In this document: one piece after another, positions 29,424-40,582 of the stretch
How positions within the stretch are numbered: position 1 is the first letter of the stretch
How the letters are laid out: each line of letters begins with the position of its first letter
NCBI RefSeq assembly: GCF_016908195.1
Contig: NZ_JAFBDK010000020.1
Location: 1-57,263, forward strand
DNA: 57,263 bases
Direction of reading: 5' to 3'
Origin: Jeotgalibacillus terrae
GTDB taxonomy: Bacteria; Bacillota; Bacilli; Bacillales; Jeotgalibacillaceae
Notes under the pieces: model-generated
The model's input: only the letters and a program-made list of their open reading frames with translations
Told to the model about the DNA's origin: nothing
The model's database searches: none
Translations under genes and position numbers: made by a program

Positions 29424-29939
29424 ATGATGAATCGGGTCGTATTAGTCGGTCGATTAACGAAGGATCCGGACTTGCGCTATACGCCAAGCGGTGTAGCAGT
29501 TGCAACATTCACACTCGCTGTTAATCGTGCTTTCACGAACCAGCAGGGAGACCGTGAAGCGGATTTTATTAACTGCGTTGTATGGAGACGTCCAGCAGAA
29601 AACGTAGCGAACTTCCTTAAAAAAGGAAGCTTGGCAGGCGTTGACGGACGGATTCAGACACGAAGCTACGAGAACCAGGAAGGCAAACGCGTGTATGTCA
29701 CTGAAGTGAATGCAGAAAGTGTTCAATTCCTGGAGCCGAAGAATGCTTCAGGCGGCCAGTCCGGCGGCGGAAGCTACGGAAGCAATCAAGGGTATCAGGA
29801 CAATAACAACTTCGGTCAGAATCAACCGCGTGAAAACCAAAGCAACCAGAACAATCAGAACTACACAAGAGTGGACAAGGACCCATTCTCAAATGACGGT
29901 CAGCCGATCGACATTTCAGATGATGATCTGCCATTCTAA
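29424..29939 (+). CDS. ssb: Single-stranded DNA-binding protein
   Basis: This 171-residue tetrameric protein coats single-stranded DNA in replication and repair. The OB fold occupies about 1-108 ([39 protein letters not shown]). A glycine/asparagine/glutamine-rich linker follows, and the acidic tip DISDDDLPF recruits partner proteins. The ATG at 29424 is 9 bases after AAAGGAG; 29427 is an alternative, while the TTG at 29415 is too close to it. Confidence 0.98.
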   Translation: MMNRVVLVGRLTKDPDLRYTPSGVAVATFTLAVNRAFTNQQGDREADFINCVVWRRPAENVANFLKKGSLAGVDGRIQTRSYENQEGKRVYVTEVNAESVQFLEPKNASGGQSGGGSYGSNQGYQDNNNFGQNQPRENQSNQNNQNYTRVDKDPFSNDGQPIDISDDDLPF

Positions 29940-29984
29940 GAGGTGTAGAACCATAAAATCTTAAACAAGAAGGAGGGGAATCCC

Positions 29985-30221
29985 ATGGCAGGAGGACGCA
30001 GAGGCGGTAAGCGTCGTAAGAAGGTGTGTTACTTTACTTCAAACGGTATTACACACATCGACTATAAAGACGTTGATCTACTAAGAAAGTTTATCTCTGA
30101 GCGTGGAAAAATTCTTCCACGTCGTGTAACTGGAACAAGCGCTAAGTATCAGCGCAGACTGACAGTTGCAGTTAAGCGCGCACGTACAATGGCACTACTT
30201 CCATTCGTATCTGGCGAATAA
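29985..30221 (+). CDS. rpsR: Ribosomal protein bS18
   Basis: This 78-residue basic protein contains [20 protein letters not shown] and the conserved [20 protein letters not shown]. It is the last gene of the rpsF operon; AGGAGGGG precedes the ATG. With bS6 it is the presumed repressor of its own operon through the leader at 29009-29052. A CXXC zinc motif of some paralogues is absent, as in Bacillus bS18. Confidence 0.98.
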   Translation: MAGGRRGGKRRKKVCYFTSNGITHIDYKDVDLLRKFISERGKILPRRVTGTSAKYQRRLTVAVKRARTMALLPFVSGE

Positions 30222-30232
30222 TTAAAAAACAG

Positions 30233-30262
30233 GCTGTTCCGGTTAATCTGGAACAGCTTTTT
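30233..30262 (+). terminator. rpsF operon terminator
   Basis: Stem GCTGTTCC/GGAACAGC followed by TTTTTAT, 12 bp after rpsR. From here to 30445 the DNA is A/T-rich with no feature I can support. Confidence 0.88.
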
Positions 30263-30445
30263 ATATGGAAAAAATAAGTTATTTAGACCTTCTTATATTA
30301 CTAAAAATTCCATATAAATTCATTTATTAAGTAATACGAACTAAATAAATTATTTTATATCTCTTCACTTTTTAATATATTAACCGATCTATATGTATAT
30401 GGCTGACACAGTCTAGACATAAAATTGGTTTACGGGGTGAACAGA

Positions 30446-32464
30446 GTGAAACTGAAATCTATTAAGACAAAATTAATTTTAACAACTTCAATTGTACTTA
30501 TTGCTGCATTTGCAGTACTGCTCAGTTTAACCGGCTGGCAGCTTCATGACAGGACACAGGAAAATGTGCTGAGTCAGGCAGAAGGAATTGCTGGTGAGCT
30601 GCAAAACTCCACAGAAACGTTCCTTGATCAATATGGTCGCAGCATTGAACAGGTGGCCTCTACGACCACAGCCATCCAATACGCAGAAGCTGCGCTTGAA
30701 GATGGTGATGCAGCAGCAACGAACGAGCTTGAACAATTACTGGAAGAGTATCTGACCATTTATTCAGATCCTTCTTCAATTTACGTGGCAGCTGACAATG
30801 GCTCATTATTGATCTCTCCATATGTTGATCTGCCGGCAGACTTTGACGCGACAACGCGTGACTGGTATCAACAGGCAGCTGCTGAGCCGGATACGGTCAT
30901 CTGGAGTGAGCCGTATATTGATGAAGCAACTGGAGAATACGTCGTCACTGCAGCAAAGGCGATTCAGGATGGCTCTGAACTGATCGGAGTCGTCGGAACT
31001 GATGTGAAGCTGGGTGACTTAACAACAAAACTTGGTGAAACACAGATTGGTTATAATGGATATCCGTTTGTTCTTTCAGGTGAGGGGATTGCGATTGTGC
31101 ATCCGACGCTTCAGAGTGAAAACCTGATGGAACTTGATTTTATTCAGGACCTGTTTGCGCAAGATCAGGAAACAGGCCGCATTGATTATAACTATGACGG
31201 ATCAGATAAATTAATGGTTTATTCTACTGCAAGTAATACTAACTGGAAAATCGGTGTTGCTTTCGATGAATCTGATATTATGGCAGAATCGCTGTCGATT
31301 GTGACATTACTGCTTATTATCGGGATCGTCACATTAATTGTCGCAGCGGTTATCATGTCGATTGTGGCAAGCAGATTCTCAAAGCCGATTGTCAGCCTGA
31401 AAGAGTCTGTGCGAGAGGTTGCAGGCGGTGACTTAAGCACACGTGCGCATGTAAAGTCTGATGATGAGATTGGCGAACTGGCAACTCAGTTTAATCAGAT
31501 GGTTGATAACATGAATAGTATTTTGACGACTGTAAAGCTGTCTGTGAATGAAGTGCGCGGCTCTGCTGAAGGCTTAAGTGCTGTGGCGGAAGAAACGAAT
31601 GCATCGAGTGAACAGGTGGCGAGTGCAGTAAGTGATATTGCTGATGGTGCCACGCAGTCTGCTGAAGAGGCAGATGAAGCGAACCGTCAGTCGCAGACGC
31701 TTGGTGAAAAGATCAACGCGATCTCAGAGCAGTCTAAGCAAATGTCTGAAGTCGCAAGTGAAGCAGGCAGTGTGAATGCGAGCGGAATCAGTCAGATGAA
31801 GCAGCTGAAAGAATATCACACGTCCTCAACTGAATTCATTCAGTCAATGGAAACTGTGATTAGAGACCTCGAAAATAAAGTACAGACAATTGAATCAGTC
31901 ATGGCAACCATTACTGAAATTTCTTCACAGACGAACCTTTTAGCGCTGAATGCTTCGATTGAAGCTGCGCGGGCAGGTGAGCATGGTAAAGGGTTCGCAG
32001 TTGTTGCAGACGAGGTCAGAAAGCTTGCTGAGCAGTCTGTACGTGCGACTGATGAGGTGAAGCAGACGATTGCTGATATTCAGGACAGTTCAAAGCGTGC
32101 TGTAAATGAAATGGGACGCACGAAAGAGAACTTTGACAATCAGTCAGTTGTCGTTGAGCAAACAAATGAGATTTTTGATCAGATGTCTGATTTCATGGGT
32201 ACAATGGAAACGTCTATTTTAGCTGTATACCGTGAAATTCAGGATGTCTCTGCAAGCAAGGAAGCTGTCTCGCGCGTTATTCAGGAAATGGCTGCGATGG
32301 CAGAGGAAACAGCTGCATCATGTGAGCAGGTGGCGGCTTCAACGGATGAACAGGTAAGAGCGATTCAGACCGTAACTGAATCAGCTGAAAGATTGAGTGA
32401 GCTGAGCGATGACCTGCAACAGGCAGTCAACCGGTTCCAGCTTGATGAACAACAGGAAGATTAA
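30446..32464 (+). CDS. Methyl-accepting chemotaxis protein with dCache domain
   Basis: This 672-residue chemoreceptor has a membrane helix at about 8-28, an extracellular double-Cache domain (about 35-275), a second helix (about 280-303), a HAMP segment and a cytoplasmic signalling domain. The signalling hairpin tip is close to [20 protein letters not shown]. The Cache part has [23 protein letters not shown] and VVGTDV, a pattern shared with amino-acid-sensing Cache domains, so an amino-acid or amine ligand is plausible but unproven. GTG at 30446 has GGGGTGA 5 bases upstream; a TTG at 30425 lacks this. It sits alone between the rpsF operon and yybS, so it is an accessory insertion. Confidence 0.92.
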   Translation: MKLKSIKTKLILTTSIVLIAAFAVLLSLTGWQLHDRTQENVLSQAEGIAGELQNSTETFLDQYGRSIEQVASTTTAIQYAEAALEDGDAAATNELEQLLEEYLTIYSDPSSIYVAADNGSLLISPYVDLPADFDATTRDWYQQAAAEPDTVIWSEPYIDEATGEYVVTAAKAIQDGSELIGVVGTDVKLGDLTTKLGETQIGYNGYPFVLSGEGIAIVHPTLQSENLMELDFIQDLFAQDQETGRIDYNYDGSDKLMVYSTASNTNWKIGVAFDESDIMAESLSIVTLLLIIGIVTLIVAAVIMSIVASRFSKPIVSLKESVREVAGGDLSTRAHVKSDDEIGELATQFNQMVDNMNSILTTVKLSVNEVRGSAEGLSAVAEETNASSEQVASAVSDIADGATQSAEEADEANRQSQTLGEKINAISEQSKQMSEVASEAGSVNASGISQMKQLKEYHTSSTEFIQSMETVIRDLENKVQTIESVMATITEISSQTNLLALNASIEAARAGEHGKGFAVVADEVRKLAEQSVRATDEVKQTIADIQDSSKRAVNEMGRTKENFDNQSVVVEQTNEIFDQMSDFMGTMETSILAVYREIQDVSASKEAVSRVIQEMAAMAEETAASCEQVAASTDEQVRAIQTVTESAERLSELSDDLQQAVNRFQLDEQQED

Positions 32465-32470
32465 TATGAA

Positions 32471-32506
32471 AGTCCCTGGATCATTCGTGATTCAGGGACT
32501 TTTTTC
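32471..32506 (+). terminator. Chemoreceptor gene terminator
   Basis: Stem AGTCCCTG/CAGGGACT followed by TTTTTT. Confidence 0.9.
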
Positions 32507-32634
32507 AAATTCATCAATCCAGTGAACGGCAGGGCCTGCAATTTGGTCCGGCTGATGGGCTGATGGTTGATGAAGGCCTGCCAGACAGATAAAATGAGTA
32601 TGATGTCCTGATTAGAAAAGATAGAGGTGCACGA

Positions 32635-33573
32635 ATGAACAATTCAAATACATTAAGGCTGACAGAAGGCGCGATGATGATCGTCATCTTTACATTGCTG
32701 CTTCTGATCTCAAATTATATACCAGTGCTTGTCTTTCCAGTGTCATTAGTCATGATGCTGCCATTTATGCTATACAGCATGAAACACCCCTTACGCTACT
32801 CCTTGATCCTCATTGCAGCTGCGATAGGGGTTACTGGCATTGTCAGCGGGTTTTTATCTATTTTTGCAGCATTTGCCTATGGTACAACAGGTGTCACGAT
32901 CGGCTGGATGATCCAGCAGGGTAAAAGTAAACTGGCTGCGCTTGCCGGTGGTACAATTGCTTTTCTTGCAAATATGCTTTTACTGTATCTGGGGGCCATC
33001 TTACTGTTTGGCATCAATCTCATTGATGGACTGTTTATAATCATTAATGAATCTCTTAATCAGTCTCTTGATATGGTAAGCGGGATGGGCCGTGATGTAA
33101 CTGAAGTTGGAGAATCGATCAGACAGAGTCTCCAGGTGTACGAATTACTCTTTCCAACGCTGTTTATCATGACTACATTCATCTTCATGTGGTTCGTTTT
33201 CCTGGTCAACTTCCCAATCGCGAAACGGCTGTTAAAAACCGAGCTCCCGTCATTTGAGCCATTACGCAACTTGTCATTGCCGAAAAATGTGATCTGGTAC
33301 TATCTGATTGTTCTCGTGACTACGCTGATTGCAACGCCTGAGCAGGGGACAACATTTGCTTTCATGCTGGTTAACCTTCAGCTTGGATTTGAGCTGTTAA
33401 TGATTTTTCAAGGGCTTGCTTTTATTCATTTTTACGGCCATTTGAAAGGCTGGAATAAAGGGCTTTTGGTGATTTTGACCATTTTAGGCGTATTGATCAA
33501 TCCATTAACGAGAATTTTAGGTATAATAGACTTAGGTTTTGATTTACGGAAACGGATCAGTGTGAAGAAGTAA
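32635..33573 (+). CDS. yybS: DUF2232 membrane protein YybS
   Basis: This 312-residue integral membrane protein has about eight hydrophobic segments in a DUF2232/YybS-type arrangement. It lies directly before gdpP, as in B. subtilis and most Bacillales. AGAGGTG precedes the ATG. Its fold resembles small-molecule transporters of the ECF S-component type, but no substrate can be read from the sequence. A weak terminator-like hairpin (GTGTGA/TCACAC plus TTTTCTTT, 33560-33592) lies at its end. Confidence 0.9.
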   Translation: MNNSNTLRLTEGAMMIVIFTLLLLISNYIPVLVFPVSLVMMLPFMLYSMKHPLRYSLILIAAAIGVTGIVSGFLSIFAAFAYGTTGVTIGWMIQQGKSKLAALAGGTIAFLANMLLLYLGAILLFGINLIDGLFIIINESLNQSLDMVSGMGRDVTEVGESIRQSLQVYELLFPTLFIMTTFIFMWFVFLVNFPIAKRLLKTELPSFEPLRNLSLPKNVIWYYLIVLVTTLIATPEQGTTFAFMLVNLQLGFELLMIFQGLAFIHFYGHLKGWNKGLLVILTILGVLINPLTRILGIIDLGFDLRKRISVKK

Positions 33574-33650
33574 AATCACACTTTTCTTTAAAACGGATAG
33601 AATAGAGCATATATCATGCAAACGGGAAAACCGTTTTGGGAGCTGAAAGC

Positions 33651-35630
33651 ATGCCAACATATTTTCAACACCGGATTTTACGCCGGCTGCTGCTGGGGCT
33701 TACACTGATTGTTCTTATCACTGCGGCAGTATTGCTTTTATACAACTGGATGTTTGCCGTTGGTACGCTGATTCTGGCAGTGCCGGTCCTGTGGTACGCT
33801 TTTGTATTTGAAAAGCGCTTTTTCAACGATACAGAAGACTATATATCCACACTCTCCTACCGGGTAAAAAGAGTAGGCGAAGAAGCACTGATGGAGATGC
33901 CGGTTGGTATTCTGTTATATAATGACGATTTTTATGTAGAGTGGGCGAACCCTTACCTGACTGCTTTTATTGAAGACGGCACGATGATTGGCCGTTCTTT
34001 ATATGATGTGGCTGATGTATTGGTGCCGGTTATTAAGAAAGAAGGAAGCGTTGAGGAAACGGTCTCGTGGCAGGGACGGATCTTCCGGATAATTCACAAG
34101 CAGGATGAAAAACTGCTGTATTTCTTTGACGTGACTGAGCAATCTGAAGTCGAAGAGCAGTATGCAGCGGACCGTACAGTGATTTCTGTCATTTTCCTGG
34201 ATAACTATGATGAATTAACGCAGGGAATGGACGACTCTGCCCGCAGTAACATCAACAGCTCTGTCACCACTTTACTGAATCAGTGGGCAACAGAGCACGA
34301 TATCTATGTTAAAAGAGTCTCGTCTGACCGTTTTCTCGCCGTTATGAACGAGCGCATTCTGCGTGAACTTGAACACGAAAAATTCACGATTCTTGATTCG
34401 ATCCGTGATATGACATCAAAACAGAACGTGCCGCTGACGCTTAGTATTGGCGTCGGTTCAGGTGCTGAAACACTTCCTGAACTTGGACGTCAGGCACAGT
34501 CGAGCCTTGATCTGGCACTTGGCCGCGGAGGCGACCAGGTTGTGATTAATCAGGCGAACGGTAAAGTGAAGTTCTACGGCGGCAAGACGAACCCGATGGA
34601 AAAACGGACGCGTGTACGTGCACGCGTGATCTCTCACGCACTGCGTGAATTGATCGTCAGCAGTGATAAAGTGATTGTCATGGGACATAAGCGTCCTGAC
34701 ATGGATGCAGTCGGTGCCGCGATCGGTGTCAGAAAGATTGCACAGATGAATCAGCGGGAAGGTTTTGTCGCACTTAATTTCACAGAAATCGACAGCGGGG
34801 TCAACCGTTTGATTGATGAGATTAAAACGAAGCCTGATCTATACTCGCATATGATTACGCCTGAAGAAGCGCTTGATATGGTGACAGATGATACATTGCT
34901 CGTCATTGTGGATACGCACAAGCCGAGTCTTGTCATTGAAGAAAAGCTTTTGAATAAAGCGGAGAAAGTCGTCGTCATTGACCACCACAGACGCGGTGAG
35001 GAATTTATTGAAAATCCGCTTCTTGTATACATGGAGCCTTATGCTTCCTCAACGGCTGAACTGGTCACAGAATTACTTGATTATCAGCCAAGAACTGAGA
35101 AAATCACAATGCTTGAAGCGACCGCACTGCTTGCTGGTATAATAGTGGATACGAAAAGCTTCACGATGCGTACAGGATCCCGGACGTTTGATGCGGCTTC
35201 CTATTTAAGAACGCTTGGCGCGGATACAGTGCTTGTTCAGCAGTTCTTAAGAGAAGATGTGACAACCTACGTCGAACGGGCGCGCCTGGTTGAAACGGTC
35301 ACATTTTATAAGCATGGGATGGCCATTGCTTTTGGTGACGATGACAGGGTACATGATTCTGTGATTATCGCCCAGGCAGCTGATACACTTCTGCAAATGG
35401 AAGATGTCGCAGCGTCATTTGTTGTCGCGTTCCGTGATGAAGGTGTGGTCGGTATCAGCGCGAGATCCCTCGGCACTGTCAATGTACAGCTGATCATGGA
35501 GAAATTGAATGGCGGAGGCCACCTGACGAATGCAGCAACCCAGCTCAAAGGTCTCACCATTGATGAGGCTGTAGAGCAGCTGAAGCAGGCAATTAACGAA
35601 CACATCGAAGGAGGAACTGAAGAATCATGA
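33651..35630 (+). CDS. gdpP: Cyclic-di-AMP phosphodiesterase GdpP (YybT)
   Basis: This 659-residue membrane enzyme cleaves c-di-AMP, a messenger controlling potassium and wall homeostasis. Two N-terminal helices (about 10-55) are followed by a PAS domain, a degenerate GGDEF domain with no GGDEF motif, and the DHH/DHHA1 catalytic part. That part has [32 protein letters not shown] (about 441) and [13 protein letters not shown]. The ATG at 33651 follows GGGAG and gives exactly the B. subtilis length. The stop overlaps the rplI start by 4 bp. Confidence 0.96.
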   Translation: MPTYFQHRILRRLLLGLTLIVLITAAVLLLYNWMFAVGTLILAVPVLWYAFVFEKRFFNDTEDYISTLSYRVKRVGEEALMEMPVGILLYNDDFYVEWANPYLTAFIEDGTMIGRSLYDVADVLVPVIKKEGSVEETVSWQGRIFRIIHKQDEKLLYFFDVTEQSEVEEQYAADRTVISVIFLDNYDELTQGMDDSARSNINSSVTTLLNQWATEHDIYVKRVSSDRFLAVMNERILRELEHEKFTILDSIRDMTSKQNVPLTLSIGVGSGAETLPELGRQAQSSLDLALGRGGDQVVINQANGKVKFYGGKTNPMEKRTRVRARVISHALRELIVSSDKVIVMGHKRPDMDAVGAAIGVRKIAQMNQREGFVALNFTEIDSGVNRLIDEIKTKPDLYSHMITPEEALDMVTDDTLLVIVDTHKPSLVIEEKLLNKAEKVVVIDHHRRGEEFIENPLLVYMEPYASSTAELVTELLDYQPRTEKITMLEATALLAGIIVDTKSFTMRTGSRTFDAASYLRTLGADTVLVQQFLREDVTTYVERARLVETVTFYKHGMAIAFGDDDRVHDSVIIAQAADTLLQMEDVAASFVVAFRDEGVVGISARSLGTVNVQLIMEKLNGGGHLTNAATQLKGLTIDEAVEQLKQAINEHIEGGTEES

Positions 35631-36073
35631 AAGTAATTTTCCTACAAGACGTAAAAGGTAAAGGTAAAAAAGGCGAAGTGAAAAACGTAGCAGATGGTTA
35701 TGCGCACAACTACCTTCTGAAAAATAATCTGGCTGCTGAAGCGAACGCAGGAAACGTCAGCCAGCTGAATGCCCAAAAGAAAAAGAAAGAGCAGGAAGCA
35801 CAGCAGGAGCTTGAAGAAGCAAAGCAGCTGAAAGCAAAAATCGAAGAACTGACAGTTGAACTGACAGCGAAATCCGGAGAAGACGGCCGCCTGTTCGGCT
35901 CAGTTACATCGAAGCAGATTGCAGAAGAACTGAAAAAAACGCATGGCATTAAAGTTGATAAGCGTAAAATCGAACTGAGCGATGCCATCCGTTCACTCGG
36001 CTACACAAATGTACCGGTAAAAGTTCATAACGATGTAACCGCTACTGTAAAGGTTCACGTAACAGAGGAATAA
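35627..36073 (+). CDS. rplI: Ribosomal protein bL9
   Basis: This 148-residue protein has two domains joined by a long helix. The N-terminal [20 protein letters not shown] is the rRNA-binding domain, followed by a lysine/glutamate-rich helix (about 45-75). Translation is coupled to gdpP through an ATGA overlap; GGAGG precedes the start. Confidence 0.97.
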   Translation: MKVIFLQDVKGKGKKGEVKNVADGYAHNYLLKNNLAAEANAGNVSQLNAQKKKKEQEAQQELEEAKQLKAKIEELTVELTAKSGEDGRLFGSVTSKQIAEELKKTHGIKVDKRKIELSDAIRSLGYTNVPVKVHNDVTATVKVHVTEE

Positions 36074-36135
36074 ATTAGGGTCTTCTGAAACCAAACGCAT
36101 CCATGATATACTATGACCAAATAGAAACAAATAAA

Positions 36136-36186
36136 CATGCCGGGACTGTGCGAATTTCCTGATGGAAGCGCAGTCCCGGCATTTTA
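36136..36186 (+). terminator. Strong hairpin between rplI and dnaC
   Basis: ATGCCGGGACTG/CAGTCCCGGCAT pair perfectly around a 24-base loop and are followed by TTTTATAC. It should terminate gdpP-rplI transcription or attenuate dnaC. An apparent upstream extension of the dnaC frame runs through this hairpin and is therefore not coding. Confidence 0.8.
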
Positions 36187-36211
36187 TACAGCATCACAGG
36201 AGGGATCCGAC

Positions 36212-37576
36212 GTGAATGAACAGTATGCGGACCGAATGCCGCCGCAAAATATAGAAGCTGAGCAGGCCGTGCTTGGCGCCATCTTTTTAGAACCCCAGTC
36301 ACTGATATCTGCGCAGGAAGTCCTCATGCCGGAAGATTTTTACCGAAGTGCCCACCAGCGGATTTTTGACGTGATGATCAGCTTAAGTGATAAAGGAAAA
36401 GCGATTGACCTTGTTACAGTCACTGAAGAGCTTGCAGCCATGAAAGAGCTTGAAGATGTTGGGGGTATCTCTTATCTAACGGACCTTGCCGGCTTTGTGC
36501 CGACTGCAGCCAACCTTGAATATTATGCCCATATTGTAGAAGAAAAAGCGCTGTTAAGACGACTGATCCGCACTGCTACCACGATCGCACAGGATGGTTA
36601 TGCGCGTGAGGATGAAGTCGAAAACCTCTTAGCTGAAGCTGAACGAAATATTATGGAAGTCGCAAACCGTAAAAATACGAGTGCCTTCCATTCGATGAAA
36701 GATGTGCTAGTGCGCACGTATGACAATATTGAAATGCTCAATAGCACGCAGGGTGACATCACCGGCATTGCAACGGGCTTTAACGAGCTGGACCGTATGA
36801 CAGCCGGCTTCCAGCGTAATGATCTGATTATTGTAGCTGCCCGTCCGTCAGTTGGTAAGACCGCTTTTGCCCTGAATATTGCACAAAACGTGGCAACCAA
36901 AACAGGTGAGAACGTTGCGATCTTCAGTCTGGAGATGGGTGCAGAGCAGCTTGTGATGCGTATGCTCTGTGCTGAAGGGAACATCAATGCCCAGAACCTG
37001 CGTACAGGTGCCCTGACAGATGAAGACTGGCGCAAGCTGACGATGGCGATGGGAAGCCTGTCAAATGCCGGTATCTATATTGATGACACACCTGGTGTGC
37101 GCGTACAGGATATCCGTGCAAAATGCCGCCGTCTGAAGCAGGAACATGGTCTCGGTATGATTTTGATTGACTACATGCAGCTGATTCACGGAACAGGAAA
37201 GCCTGGGGAGAACCGTCAGCAGGAAGTATCTGAAATCTCCCGCTCACTAAAAGGACTGGCGCGTGAACTTGAAGTGCCGGTTATTGCACTGTCACAGCTT
37301 TCACGTGGCGTGGAATCGCGTCAGGACAAGCGTCCGATGATGTCTGACTTACGTGAATCAGGAAGTATTGAGCAGGATGCCGATATCGTTGCCTTCCTTT
37401 ATCGTGATGACTATTATGATAAAGAAAGTGAAAATCAGAATACGATTGAAATCATTATTGCCAAACAGCGTAACGGCCCGGTTGGTACCGTGTCTCTTGC
37501 CTTTATTAAAGAATATAATAAGTTCGTCAACCTCGAGCGGCGTCTGGATGATCCGAATATGCCGCCTGGTGCGTAA
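36212..37576 (+). CDS. dnaC: Replicative DNA helicase (DnaB family, DnaC in Bacillus)
   Basis: This 454-residue hexameric helicase unwinds DNA at the fork. The N-terminal primase-binding domain (PPQNIEAEQAVLGAIF) is followed by a RecA-like motor with Walker A AARPSVGKTAFALNIA (about 208) and Walker B MILIDYMQLIHG, plus SDLRESGSIEQDADIV. The GTG at 36212 has AGGAGGG upstream and gives exactly the B. subtilis length. It is the only helicase gene in the window. Confidence 0.97.
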   Translation: MNEQYADRMPPQNIEAEQAVLGAIFLEPQSLISAQEVLMPEDFYRSAHQRIFDVMISLSDKGKAIDLVTVTEELAAMKELEDVGGISYLTDLAGFVPTAANLEYYAHIVEEKALLRRLIRTATTIAQDGYAREDEVENLLAEAERNIMEVANRKNTSAFHSMKDVLVRTYDNIEMLNSTQGDITGIATGFNELDRMTAGFQRNDLIIVAARPSVGKTAFALNIAQNVATKTGENVAIFSLEMGAEQLVMRMLCAEGNINAQNLRTGALTDEDWRKLTMAMGSLSNAGIYIDDTPGVRVQDIRAKCRRLKQEHGLGMILIDYMQLIHGTGKPGENRQQEVSEISRSLKGLARELEVPVIALSQLSRGVESRQDKRPMMSDLRESGSIEQDADIVAFLYRDDYYDKESENQNTIEIIIAKQRNGPVGTVSLAFIKEYNKFVNLERRLDDPNMPPGA

Positions 37577-37600
37577 AGCCTCCTTTATGGGGGCTTTTTT
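37575..37600 (+). terminator. dnaC terminator
   Basis: Stem AAGCCTCC/GGGGGCTT with a T-run starting at the dnaC stop. Confidence 0.88.
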
Positions 37601-37687
37601 AATTTTGTGATGCGTGAGCGGGCTGTCCACCCTGAAAACATATCTGCCAGCACTCATATGAAGAAGATCACATTTCGTCACCCTAAA

Positions 37688-37762
37688 ATAACGAATATAA
37701 ATAACTATTTAACTAATAATGTTCGTCTTTTTATTGACTGACTACTCAATGACTGGTAAACT
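37688..37762 (+). promoter_or_regulatory. purA promoter with candidate PurR box pair
   Basis: -35 TTGACT (37734-37739) and -10 TAAACT (37757-37762) are spaced 17 bp. Just upstream is an inverted pair with cores CGAA (37692-37695) and TTCG (37722-37725) in A/T-rich surroundings. The inner edges are 26 bp apart, close to the geometry of B. subtilis PurBoxes. PurR control of purA is known in B. subtilis. Confidence 0.6.
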
Positions 37763-37777
37763 GTTCTTGTTTGATAA

Positions 37778-39106
<1,329 letters not shown>

Positions 39107-39108
39107 TA

Positions 39109-39413
39109 AGAAAAGTGGAAGGCGCTTGTTCAGCTCCGACAGGCATAAGACGCGGAGCGAAAAACGGGCGCTTTTCCCGTTTACCGATGCGTGGCTTATG
39201 ACCCGAGGAGCTAGCGCCTGGAACTGGACAAAGAAAAGTGTAAGCGCCTTGTTCAGCCCCGACAAGCATAAGACGCACTGAGAGAAATGGGTGACCTTTC
39301 CCATTTTCTCAGGGTGACTTATGACTCGAGGGGCTAGGCGCTGGAGCTGGACAAAGAAAAGTGTAAGCGCCTTGTTCAGCTCCGACAGCACGGCGTCTGA
39401 AACGAGATCAAAG
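39109..39413. repeat. Tandem 123-bp hairpin repeat, family B (2.5 units)
   Basis: AGAAAAGTG starts units at 39109, 39232 and 39355, exactly 123 bp apart; the third is cut after about 50 bp. Each full unit is a long imperfect palindrome. GCGCCTTGTTCAGC, CGACAAGCATAAGACGC and GAGAAATGGG on one side pair with CCCATTTTCTC, GTGACTTATGACTCG and GGCTAGGCGC on the other. Inverted copies lie at 40325-40580, on the other side of the rsbR-like gene. Confidence 0.9.
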
Positions 39414-39414
39414 A

Positions 39415-39452
39415 AAAGGGTATCCGCCAATTTGGCAGGATATCCTTTTCTT
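39415..39452. terminator. Bidirectional terminator between purA and the rsbR-like gene
   Basis: AAAAGGGTATCC/GGATATCCTTTT with inner GCC/GGC pairs. It has T-runs on both strands and lies at the convergent ends of the two genes. Confidence 0.8.
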
Positions 39453-40281
39453 ATAATATCTTTACATCCCAGTTTTTAATCGCCTGCTGTACATTTGAAA
39501 AAGTTTGAATATCATCAAATTGAATACCGTTTAACACGATGTGCTGAGCAAGCTCAGGACGCAAGCCGCTTACATTCACATCAATACCTAACAGCTTCAG
39601 GACATTGGTAATATCAAATACATGCCCTGCAACTTCATTATCAATCGTCACAATGCCTGAAAAATCAATGATCACACAATCCAGGTCCATGTTGCTGATC
39701 TGAGGAATTGTCTGAGTCATCAGATGCTCTGCACGTGCTGAATCAATTTTGCCGACAAGCGGCAGCACCACAACGCCCGGCTGGATTGGAACAATCGGTG
39801 CCGAAAGCGCAAGAATCTCTTTTCTGCTCTCAGCATTGATCCGGTTCTTATATTTTTCAAATAGAAGAATCGATTCCCGCATGTTGATATCCAGAATGAA
39901 ATTCAGGCGGTTTAATACAAACAGTGTATCTTTTGTAGACAGTTCTTTCTGCATACAGATCGTTCCGATCAAATCACTGAAGTACATTCTTGTATCAGGA
40001 TAGGGACGGATTAATGAAGACAGCTTATCCATCATAGAAACCTGTTCTTCAATATTATCCCGGCTCCATTTTAAAAACTTCTCTTCTACAGACTCATCTT
40101 CTTCCACGATCAGCGTGTCGGAAAAGAATTTAAAAAATCGTCCATTATTTTTTCGTGATTCCTCAATCATGGATTGCGGAATCTCCACATCTACTTTTCC
40201 AAGGCTGTACACTAGGAGTTTTTCACCAAGCTCTTCTCCATTATCTTTCAGGTATGAAGCAAAATCCTGAATCGAACCCAT
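39451..40281 (-). CDS. RsbR-type STAS protein (stressosome co-antagonist)
   Basis: This 276-residue protein has a variable N-terminal sensing half and a C-terminal STAS domain (about 160-270), the layout of RsbR paralogues that build the stressosome and control SigB. The STAS pattern is VLPLVGKIDSARAEHLM, VIIDFSGIVTIDNEVAGHV and GLRPELAQHIVLNGI. In B. subtilis RsbR the corresponding segments carry two phosphorylated threonines. Here the first segment has K and S and the second has N, so at least the second site is lost. No partner rsb gene is nearby. Tandem repeats of opposite orientation flank it, suggesting arrival as an accessory insertion. Confidence 0.88.
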   Translation of the reverse strand: MGSIQDFASYLKDNGEELGEKLLVYSLGKVDVEIPQSMIEESRKNNGRFFKFFSDTLIVEEDESVEEKFLKWSRDNIEEQVSMMDKLSSLIRPYPDTRMYFSDLIGTICMQKELSTKDTLFVLNRLNFILDINMRESILLFEKYKNRINAESRKEILALSAPIVPIQPGVVVLPLVGKIDSARAEHLMTQTIPQISNMDLDCVIIDFSGIVTIDNEVAGHVFDITNVLKLLGIDVNVSGLRPELAQHIVLNGIQFDDIQTFSNVQQAIKNWDVKIL

Positions 40282-40324
40282 GTCAATCCCTCAATTCTAT
40301 GTTTGTAAGTGCAAGCGTGCTCCG

Positions 40325-40580
40325 CTTTTCTCTTGTCCAGCTCCGGCAGGCAGCTCCTCGAGTCATAAGCCACACTGAGAAAATCGGGAAGGTCACCCAT
40401 TTCTCTCAGTGCGTCTTATGCTTGTCGGAGCTAAACGCCCGCCTACGCTTTTCTCATTGTCCAGCTTCAGGCGCTAGCTCCTCGGGACATAAGCCACGCA
40501 TCGGTAAACGGGAAAGGTCACCCGTTTTCCGCTGCGTGGCTTATGCCTGTCAGAGCTGACCAAGCGCCCTCCGCTTTTCT
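40325..40580. repeat. Tandem 123-bp hairpin repeat, family B, inverted (two units)
   Basis: Units begin at CTTTTCT 40325 and 40448 (123 bp), with a closing CTTTTCT at 40574. They carry TTGTCCAGCT, CTCCTCGAGTCATAAGCC and GCGTCTTATGCTTGTCGGAGCT, the inverse of the blocks at 39109-39413. They fill the gap between the yitT-like and rsbR-like genes. Confidence 0.9.
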
Positions 40581-40582
40581 TT

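Noticed and set aside
32540-32590. Possible further periodic array before yybS (TGGTCC and TGGTTG)
   Set aside because: Only two motifs, spaced 20 bp rather than 21, without further units.
36137-36211. N-terminal extension of the helicase gene by 25 residues
   Set aside because: The segment is a perfect hairpin terminator, and the GTG at 36212 has a strong binding site and gives the family length.
37621-37690. Possible decayed 21-bp array after dnaC
   Set aside because: Period-21 resemblance is limited to loosely similar triplets; the TTCG core is present only once.
39109-39413. CRISPR-like reading of the tandem repeats
   Set aside because: Units are 123 bp, palindromic throughout and without alternating spacers; no cas genes are near.
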